Positions 58,213 to 64,000 of a stretch of 64,000 bases of DNA are shown here, piece by piece (within the stretch, counting starts at the first letter, position 1; each line of letters opens with the position of its first letter). A program made the position numbers and the translations under genes. The notes under the pieces are model-generated. The model searched no databases. It was not told the origin of the DNA and saw only the letters and a list, made by a program, of their open reading frames with translations. The stretch spans positions 1-64,000 of the forward strand of contig JAQXCD010000036.1 in NCBI GenBank assembly GCA_029252045.1, read 5' to 3'. This stretch comes from Sulfitobacter sp. (GTDB taxonomy: Bacteria; Pseudomonadota; Alphaproteobacteria; Rhodobacterales; Rhodobacteraceae).

Positions 58213-58247
58213 AAAAAAAACCCCAAACGCGGTCAAGCGAAAGGGGG
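58213..58247 (-). terminator. Leader terminator upstream of metZ
   Basis: On the minus strand CCCC and GGGG, with an inner CGC/GCG pair set, fold into a hairpin followed by eight T bases (58213-58220). It lies in the transcribed leader, 40 bases ahead of the metZ start, where an attenuator is expected. Confidence 0.6.
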
Positions 58248-58330
58248 CTTTCATCCTGACCTTTTAGCGGAATATTTTCAACACTTTGCCTTCTATCGAT
58301 ATCAACATTGATCGAAAGCGAAGTGTTTTG
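58248..58330 (-). promoter_or_regulatory. Candidate SAM-II-like riboswitch in the metZ leader
   Basis: On the minus strand AACACTT and AAGTGTT form a stem around a loop that holds its own hairpin. GAAAATATTCCGCTAAAAGG follows directly. This resembles the SAM-II pattern, in which the 3' arm of P1 is followed by GAUAAAUGUAGCUAAAAAGG. SAM-II elements are known ahead of methionine genes, including metZ-type genes, in alphaproteobacteria. The loop here is longer than usual, so a covariance search is needed. Confidence 0.5.
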
Positions 58331-58458
58331 TGGCCCGCAATCCGGTAACAAATCGCCACGTTTTTGGATTAGGTCATCAGCGCCTCTGCGTCAAGCGCGC
58401 CCTCGCCGCAGGTGCATCCTGTGAAAGCGGGGCCAAACGCCTTGTTTTGCGGCAGACG

Positions 58459-59076
58459 CTATGCGTCGGGCTTCTCCGCCTCTTCTTCAATCACAAAAGG
58501 TTGAAGCCGGGTGAACTGCCACATCAGGAAGCCCATCAGTGCCAGTGGAAAGCCGAACGTCTCGATTTTGACCCACGCGTCCGTGGACATGGTGCGCCAG
58601 ACAAATTCGTTCGCGACAGCCAGCCCCACAAAGGCAGCCGTCAGCCGTTTGGTCAAAATCATCCAGCCCTCGTGCTGCATGGGCATCATATCCGCCATCA
58701 CAAATTCGAGCCACGAACGCCCCCGCGCCAGCCCCACCGCAAGGATCAGCGCCAGAAGGCCGTAGACAATGCTGGTCTTCATCTTGAAGAAGCGCTCATC
58801 ATTGAACCACGCTGTCAGCCCCCCGAAAAAGATCACCATAAAAGCCGTGAACATCTGCATCCGGCTCAGCTTGCCTGTCAGCGCCCACAGGACGGCCATG
58901 GCCACCAACAGGATCGGGACAAACACCAGCGTGGCCACAATAAATCCGGAATATTCGGTCCCGCCCAGAGTGAAGACATCCTCCTGGATCCGGGTGTAGA
59001 GCACAAAAAACGCCAGCGTCGGGCCCAGTTCCAGCACTTGTTTCAGGATGGGGTTTATCTCGCGGGTGTCCGCCAT
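58459..59076 (-). CDS. yciB: YciB-family inner membrane protein
   Basis: A 205-residue protein with five to six membrane helices. It matches the intracellular septation protein family YciB/IspZ: ELGPTLAFFVLYTR at the N-terminus, FGGLTAWFNDERFFKMK in the centre and ANEFVWRTMSTDAWVKIE near the end. The family supports envelope integrity and division. It follows the EamA gene with a two-base gap, and with ftsY the three probably form one operon. Confidence 0.93.
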   Translation of the reverse strand: MADTREINPILKQVLELGPTLAFFVLYTRIQEDVFTLGGTEYSGFIVATLVFVPILLVAMAVLWALTGKLSRMQMFTAFMVIFFGGLTAWFNDERFFKMKTSIVYGLLALILAVGLARGRSWLEFVMADMMPMQHEGWMILTKRLTAAFVGLAVANEFVWRTMSTDAWVKIETFGFPLALMGFLMWQFTRLQPFVIEEEAEKPDA

Positions 59077-59078
59077 GT

Positions 59079-59981
59079 TCAGCCTCCGAATTCCACAATT
59101 ACGGCCCCGAGTGCGATCAGCGCCATCAGCGCCACGCGGCGAGGGCCGACCGTTTCTTTGAGTATCAGCCAGCCGATCAGGGCCGCAAATACTGTTGATG
59201 TCTCTCTCAAGATGGCCGCTTCGCCGACCTTATCAAGGCGTGTCGCCATCATGATCGACCCGAAGCTGAGAAAAGCGACGATACCACCAAAAACGCCACG
59301 TTGCATCAGCGGTCCCAGATCGGGCGGATTGTCCATCCGCTGCCAGCGGCGGTACGCAAGAATGGGGAACAGAAACCCGTCGATCATAAAGAACCACGCC
59401 AGAAACGTGAATGGGTTGGCTGTGGCGCGGATGCCGTAGGCGTCATAGGTGGTATAGAGCGCCACCAGAAGGCCCGTCAGGACCGCCAGACCCAGCGCCA
59501 GTTTCAACGTCTCGCGCGCGGTTTCAAGGTAGAGCAGGTTATAAATCGCCAGCCCGAAGATTCCGCCCACCAGCACCAGCACGCCCAGCCATTGGGTCAC
59601 GTTAAAGGCCTCGCCAAAAATGAAATAGGCGCCGATCACGGTGAACAGCGGACCGGTGCCGCGCACAACCGGATAGACAACCGTATAGGCGCCTTTGGTA
59701 TAGGCGGCGGCCTGAAGGAATTTATAGAGGCAGTGGATCACCCAGGCGCCCGCAAAAATCGGCCACATATGCGGTTCGGGCCAAGGCACCACAAACAAGG
59801 CAAAGGGGGCCGCCATCAGACAATAGCAACCGTCAATCGCGCCGCGTGTCATCCACGGGTCATGCCGGCCCTTTTGCAATGCCCCAAAGACGGCGTGCAA
59901 AAACGCCGCCATAAGGGCAAGAACCAAAGCAAGGTTGTGGCCCGTCTCGGTGCCCTCGATCGAGAGCAACCATTCAGTCAC
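59079..59981 (-). CDS. EamA-family (DMT) transporter
   Basis: A 300-residue protein with about ten hydrophobic helices in two EamA repeats; the second ends in ETSTVFAALIGWLILKE. A GTG at 59981 is used as start. It lies 13 bases after ftsY and two bases before yciB. Its substrate is unknown, and it is only distantly like the other EamA protein at 38504. Confidence 0.88.
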   Translation of the reverse strand: MTEWLLSIEGTETGHNLALVLALMAAFLHAVFGALQKGRHDPWMTRGAIDGCYCLMAAPFALFVVPWPEPHMWPIFAGAWVIHCLYKFLQAAAYTKGAYTVVYPVVRGTGPLFTVIGAYFIFGEAFNVTQWLGVLVLVGGIFGLAIYNLLYLETARETLKLALGLAVLTGLLVALYTTYDAYGIRATANPFTFLAWFFMIDGFLFPILAYRRWQRMDNPPDLGPLMQRGVFGGIVAFLSFGSIMMATRLDKVGEAAILRETSTVFAALIGWLILKETVGPRRVALMALIALGAVIVEFGG

Positions 59982-59994
59982 GGATGTGGCCCAA

Positions 59995-61293
59995 CTAGCG
60001 GTCCAAACCTGTCAGGGCATCTGCAAACTCTTGTGGATCAAAGGCTTGCAGATCGTCTATCTGCTCACCTACGCCAATCGCATGGATCGGCAGACCGAAT
60101 TTATCCGCCAGCGCCACCAGCACACCGCCTTTGGCCGTGCCGTCAAGTTTGGTCATCACAAGGCCGGATACGTCCGAGATTTCCTGAAACACCTTCACCT
60201 GATTGATCGCATTCTGGCCCGTGGTCGCATCCAGCACCAACAATGTGTTGTGCGGCGCGTCGGGGTCTTTCTTGCGGATCACACGCACGATCTTGGCCAA
60301 CTCCTCCATCAGATCGCCGCGGTTTTGCAAACGGCCCGCCGTGTCGATCATCAGCAAATCGGCGCCATCGGCCTCAGCGCGCACCATGGCGTCAAAGGCA
60401 AGGCTAGCGGGGTCACTGCCCTGCGGGGCAGTCAGTACCGGCACCCCTGCCCGTTCACCCCAAACCTGCAACTGCTCGACAGCGGCTGCGCGGAAAGTAT
60501 CGCCTGCGGCAATCACCACCTTTTTACCCGCGCCTTTGAACTGGCTGGCCAGCTTGCCGATTGTCGTGGTCTTGCCTGATCCGTTCACACCAACCACCAG
60601 CACCACCTGCGGTGTCTTGGCATAGAGCGGCAGTGGCTTGGCGACAGGTTCCATGATCCGCGCGATTTCGTCGCTCATCAGGGTTTTGATTTCGTGCACG
60701 GACAGCTTTTTGCCCAAACGCCCTTCGGCCATGTTTGCCGTCACGCGCAGGGCCGTATCTACGCCCATATCAGAGGCAATCAACAGCTCTTCCAACTGCT
60801 CCAGCATCGCGTCGTCCAGCACACGGCGGACAACCTCCGCGTCTGCACCGCGCCCCATCAGGCGGTCAAGAATACCGCGTTTGAGGGGGGCTGGCTTTGG
60901 CGCCTCATCAAGAACGGGCACAGCAGGAGTGATGGTTGTGCGCAAAAGCTCTGCTGGCGGTGGCGTTGCCTCAGCAGCCTTTGCAGCATCCTCTTGAGCT
61001 TTCGCAGCTGCCGCCTGCGCCTCTTTGGCTTTTGCCTCGGCCTTTTCGCGGTCTTGCAGCTCACGCTCACTGCGCGCGCGCCCTAGCGCAGCCTCCTGCG
61101 CATCCGCTTCCGCCCGTGCAACTTTCGGATCAAGCGCTTCAGGCTCTGATACAGCAGGCGCAGGGGTTTCAATGACCGGACCTGAGTCAGCCGCTTCTAC
61201 CTGACCGCCATCGCTGACAATCGCTTCCAGCCCTTCGTCAATCTTGGACGAGGAATTGAACAGACGGTCTTTGAGTTTTTTGAAAAACGCCAC
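59995..61293 (-). CDS. ftsY: Signal recognition particle receptor FtsY
   Basis: A 432-residue SRP GTPase receptor that targets ribosomes to the membrane. An N-terminal FFKKLKDRLF membrane-contact helix is followed by a long Ala/Glu-rich acidic A domain (about 20-120), then the N domain and the G domain. The G domain has GVNGSGKTTTIGKLA, DTFRAAAVEQL, DTAGRLQNR and TKLDGTAKGG. I chose the GTG at 61293, which has GGAG ten bases ahead and gives the usual VAFFKKL start; the open frame extends further upstream without support. Confidence 0.95.
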   Translation of the reverse strand: MAFFKKLKDRLFNSSSKIDEGLEAIVSDGGQVEAADSGPVIETPAPAVSEPEALDPKVARAEADAQEAALGRARSERELQDREKAEAKAKEAQAAAAKAQEDAAKAAEATPPPAELLRTTITPAVPVLDEAPKPAPLKRGILDRLMGRGADAEVVRRVLDDAMLEQLEELLIASDMGVDTALRVTANMAEGRLGKKLSVHEIKTLMSDEIARIMEPVAKPLPLYAKTPQVVLVVGVNGSGKTTTIGKLASQFKGAGKKVVIAAGDTFRAAAVEQLQVWGERAGVPVLTAPQGSDPASLAFDAMVRAEADGADLLMIDTAGRLQNRGDLMEELAKIVRVIRKKDPDAPHNTLLVLDATTGQNAINQVKVFQEISDVSGLVMTKLDGTAKGGVLVALADKFGLPIHAIGVGEQIDDLQAFDPQEFADALTGLDR

Positions 61294-61399
61294 GCGTGAA
61301 GGTCTCCGGCTTGTGCTTCCCCCCTGATCTAACCCTTCACAGCAGCGGATGGAAGGGTGTGCGATTGACAAGACAGCGCCGGCACGCCACGTACAGCCT

Positions 61400-62290
61400 A
61401 TGCGCCTGATTGCACTCTTTTTGTCCCTGTTTTGGGCCGGCTCCATCGCAGCCGATCCGCGTGAGGCGCAGTGCAGCACGGGCAAATGGGGACATGCGCA
61501 GTGCATCCGGTCCGACCATTTTGTCTATGATACCTGCAACGCCATTGAGGTTTTCAGCAAGCGGCATGGGCTCGACACCGGCTTCTTCGCCCGCCTGTTC
61601 TGGCAGGAAAGCCAGTTTGACCCCAATGCGCTCAGCCATGCCAACGCGCGCGGGATTGCCCAGTTTATCCCCTCCACTGCCCGGTTGCGTGGACTAAAAG
61701 ACCCCTACAATCCCGCCGACGCGCTGGAGCATTCCGCACAATATCTGGCCGAAATGGTCCAGCGCTGTGGGAACGAGGGCATGGCTGCAATCGGCTATAA
61801 CGGCGGCGAAGGCAGTGCAGAGGGATTTCTGGAGGGCAAGGGGCTGGCCCCCGAGACAGTCAATTACGTCCCCATCATCACCGGACTGACAGCCGAACAG
61901 TGGCGCGACACGCCGCCAAAAGACCCCGATTTCCGGCTGGACCCCGGCAAGAGCTTTTATGCCGCCTGCTCCGAGATGGCACGCAAACGCAAGCTGACAC
62001 CGATCAAACGTGTGGCCGCCCCACCACCGCCGCTCAAACCTTGGGGTGTGCAGCTGGGCTTTGGAACGTCCGAGAAATCTGCCAAGGCCAAGATCGCAAA
62101 CCAGACCCGTAGTTGTAGCGTCAAGGTAAAAGGCGAAAAGCTGGACCTGATTTATGTGAAAAACCGCGTGTCGGGCAAAAAGGGCTATCACTTTGGCCGT
62201 ATTGGCCGGAATACCCGTGATGCAGCGCAAAGATTATGCAGCGATCTCAAGCGCCAGCTGTGCAGTTGTCTGGTGGCCGAGAATAATTAG
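61400..62290 (+). CDS. Lytic transglycosylase (SLT domain) with C-terminal SPOR-like region
   Basis: A 296-residue exported protein: a signal peptide (about 1-18, ending in IAA), then an SLT domain with the catalytic Glu in ARLFWQESQFDPNA, ANARGIAQFIPSTA and AAIGYNGGEGSAEGF, and a C-terminal stretch (about 220-290) with paired Cys that looks SPOR-like. It cleaves peptidoglycan glycan strands. The ATG at 61400 begins the signal. It is divergent from ftsY. Confidence 0.9.
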   Translation: MRLIALFLSLFWAGSIAADPREAQCSTGKWGHAQCIRSDHFVYDTCNAIEVFSKRHGLDTGFFARLFWQESQFDPNALSHANARGIAQFIPSTARLRGLKDPYNPADALEHSAQYLAEMVQRCGNEGMAAIGYNGGEGSAEGFLEGKGLAPETVNYVPIITGLTAEQWRDTPPKDPDFRLDPGKSFYAACSEMARKRKLTPIKRVAAPPPPLKPWGVQLGFGTSEKSAKAKIANQTRSCSVKVKGEKLDLIYVKNRVSGKKGYHFGRIGRNTRDAAQRLCSDLKRQLCSCLVAENN

Positions 62291-62319
62291 GCGCCGCCCC
62301 GTATGACCGGAGCGGCGCC
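62290..62319. terminator. Hairpin between convergent genes
   Basis: GGCGCCGC and GCGGCGCC form an eight-pair stem with a 14-base loop, between the stops of the transglycosylase and the formate dehydrogenase genes. Neither side has a clear T-run. It may end both transcripts. Confidence 0.45.
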
Positions 62320-62325
62320 TATGGC

Positions 62326-64000
62326 TTATATCTCATCCGCGAAGTGCTTCATCGTCATGCGGATCGGGTTCGGCGCTGCCTGCCCCAAACCGCAGATAGA
62401 GGCATCCACCATCGCGGAGGATAGCTCCTCAAGCAGGCCCTGATCCCAATGGTCCGCCTGCATCAGCTTGACCGCCTTGCCACAGCCGACACGGCACGGC
62501 GTACATTGGCCACAGCTTTCGTCCTCGAAGAAGCGCAGCATATTCAGGGCAGCATCGCGGGCGCGGTCTTTATCTGACAGGACCACCACAGCGGCGGAGC
62601 CGATGAAGCTGCCGTGCGGTTGCAGCGTGTCGAAATCCAGCGGGATGTCGTTCATGCTGGCGGGTAGAATACCGGAAGACGGGCCACCCGGTTGATAGGC
62701 CTTAAAGGTGTGCCCCGCGGCCATACCGCCCGCGGCCTCAATGATATCGGTGATCGTGGAACCTGCGGGCAGAAGGTAGACGCCGCCCTTGGCCACGCGG
62801 CCGGATACGGAGTAGCTGCGCAGGCCTTTGCGGCCATTGTGTTCAACCGAAGACAGGATTTCAGGCCCTTCGCGGCAGATGCGTGCGATCCAGTGCAGGG
62901 TTTCAACGTTATGCACCAGCGTCGGGCGGCCAAAGACGCCGACCTGCGCCACAAATGGCGGACGGTGGCGTGGCATGCCGCGCTTGCCTTCAATGCTCTC
63001 GATCATCGCGGATTCTTCGCCGCAGATATAGGCGCCTGCACCGCGGCGTAGCTCGATATAGCCTGCGGGAACAACGCCTGCGTCTTCCAGTGCGGCGATC
63101 TCGGCAGCAAGAATGTGCAGGACTGCGGGGTATTCGTCGCGCATGTAGATATAGGCGCGCTCTGCCTCGACGGCCCAAGCCGCAATCAGCATGCCCTCAA
63201 GGAACAGATGCGGCACGCGCTCAAGGTAGTAGCGATCCTTGAATGTGCCCGGCTCGCCCTCGTCGCCGTTTACAGCCAGATAGCGGGTGCCGGCGTTGGC
63301 GCGCACAAAGCCCCATTTTTTGCCCGACGGGAAACCAGCGCCGCCAAGACCGCGCAGACCGGAGGACAGAACTTTCTCCTGCACTGCTTCCCAGTCACCG
63401 CTTTTGCGAATCTCTGCAAGTGTCGCGTAACCGCCTGCTGCTGCGTAGGTGGCATAGGTCTCATACTCGGGGATATGGGCGTGGGTATGCCCTGCCGCGA
63501 TGGCGGCGTGCACTTTTTCGGGGGTGGCGTTATCGATGTGGTGATGGCCCAGCTCCAACACAGGTGCGGTATCACAGCGCCCCATACAGGGCGCACGCAG
63601 CACGCGCACCTCGGTGGGGTCCAGCCCGTCTTCCAATGCAGCCTTGAGCGCCTGAGCGCCAGCCAGCTCGCAGCTGAGCGAATCGCAGACGCGGATGGTG
63701 AGTGCGGGCGGCGGCACCTCGCCTTCCTTGACCACATCGAAGTGGGCGTAGAAGGTGGCGACCTCATAGACCTCTGCCATGCTCATCCGCATTTCTTCGG
63801 CCAATGCGCGTAGGTGTGCTGCACTGAGGTGGCCGAATTCGTCCTGAATAAGGTGCAAATGCTCGATCAGAAGATCACGGTCGCGCGGCTCCGCCCCCAG
63901 AAGGTCGCGGACCTGCGCCCATGCATCATCTTCCAGCTGGCGGCCTTTGGTGTGACGACGGCCCTTGCCAGTGCCCGACTTCCAAACGCCCTTGTCAGGC
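62326..64000 (-). CDS. fdsB: Formate dehydrogenase beta subunit (NuoE-NuoF fusion), 5' end outside window
   Basis: About 558 residues are present and the frame stays open to the right edge, so the start is missing. The first part is a NuoE-like thioredoxin-fold [2Fe-2S] domain with Cys in CDSLSCELAG and RAPCMGRCDTAPVL. The second is NuoF-like: GLRGLGGAGFPSGKKW for NADH/FMN, GAYICGEESAMIESIEG, and the [4Fe-4S] motif CGQCTPCRVGC. This fusion is the diaphorase subunit of soluble NAD-dependent formate dehydrogenase. The alpha subunit should lie just to the left on this strand's 3' side in some species, but is not seen; the gamma subunit may lie beyond the edge. Confidence 0.88.
   Translation of the reverse strand, partial: PDKGVWKSGTGKGRRHTKGRQLEDDAWAQVRDLLGAEPRDRDLLIEHLHLIQDEFGHLSAAHLRALAEEMRMSMAEVYEVATFYAHFDVVKEGEVPPPALTIRVCDSLSCELAGAQALKAALEDGLDPTEVRVLRAPCMGRCDTAPVLELGHHHIDNATPEKVHAAIAAGHTHAHIPEYETYATYAAAGGYATLAEIRKSGDWEAVQEKVLSSGLRGLGGAGFPSGKKWGFVRANAGTRYLAVNGDEGEPGTFKDRYYLERVPHLFLEGMLIAAWAVEAERAYIYMRDEYPAVLHILAAEIAALEDAGVVPAGYIELRRGAGAYICGEESAMIESIEGKRGMPRHRPPFVAQVGVFGRPTLVHNVETLHWIARICREGPEILSSVEHNGRKGLRSYSVSGRVAKGGVYLLPAGSTITDIIEAAGGMAAGHTFKAYQPGGPSSGILPASMNDIPLDFDTLQPHGSFIGSAAVVVLSDKDRARDAALNMLRFFEDESCGQCTPCRVGCGKAVKLMQADHWDQGLLEELSSAMVDASICGLGQAAPNPIRMTMKHFADEI

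Noticed and set aside
58330-59439. Long plus-strand frame opposite yciB and the EamA gene
   Set aside because: Shadow of two clear membrane protein genes; composition is Pro/His/Arg-rich without domains.

Overview
The window looks like a chromosomal segment of a marine Rhodobacteraceae (Roseobacter-group) alphaproteobacterium. The evidence is the gene content and order: a TRAP transporter operon, a hemA-type ALA synthase, a rodZ-ispG pair, folP-folB, glyQ-X-glyS, a NuoE-NuoF fusion of the formate dehydrogenase type, and GC-rich codon use with many Shine-Dalgarno-led starts. I saw no insertion sequence, prophage, CRISPR array or replication origin. Almost all of it is ordinary housekeeping and metabolic sequence, densely packed, with several 1 to 4 base overlaps between genes.

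Layout. 1-6.9 kb: a possible gene fragment, a flavin reductase, and the tamB/tamA outer-membrane assembly pair. 7.0-9.9 kb: an NAD salvage pair, nadM-Nudix and nadV. Each is preceded by a small hairpin with the same GAGGT loop and a compensated stem. 9.9-16.4 kb: a malonate-use cluster, made of a GntR/FCD regulator divergent from TRAP dctPQM, malonyl-CoA decarboxylase and malonyl-CoA synthetase, with a palindrome between the two arms. 16.5-19.6 kb: tRNA-Leu(GAG), a DsbA-fold protein, lipB, then a small AT-richer patch of orphan genes. 19.7-24.3 kb: ctaD, two small membrane proteins, a YqeY protein and carA. 24.4-28.9 kb: a glycosyltransferase with an MshEN-like front end, a second GntR regulator, a HAD nucleotidase and a UbiH-type hydroxylase.

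28.9-43.5 kb: ispG, rodZ, hemA, an M20 peptidase, a fasciclin protein, a class V aminotransferase, two overlapping Lrp genes divergent from ilvC, an EamA transporter, then glmM-folP-folB and a SleB-type hydrolase. In folB the aldolase is fused to an amino-acid-kinase-like domain. 43.5-50 kb: pyruvate phosphate dikinase and the glycyl-tRNA synthetase genes, which flank a small anchored protein. 50-57 kb: a SPOR/peptidoglycan-binding protein whose trypsin-like domain has lost its catalytic His and Ser, a TPP enzyme with an odd C-terminal tail, trkH, a DUF1127 protein and folE2. 57-64 kb: metZ behind a leader that resembles a SAM-II riboswitch followed by a terminator, then yciB, an EamA transporter, ftsY, a lytic transglycosylase and the formate dehydrogenase beta subunit, which runs off the right edge.

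The observations most worth following are the paired hairpins of the NAD salvage genes, the pseudoprotease, the FolB fusion, the metZ leader and the MshEN-glycosyltransferase with its upstream inverted repeat. All functional statements come from reading motifs; no database search was run.
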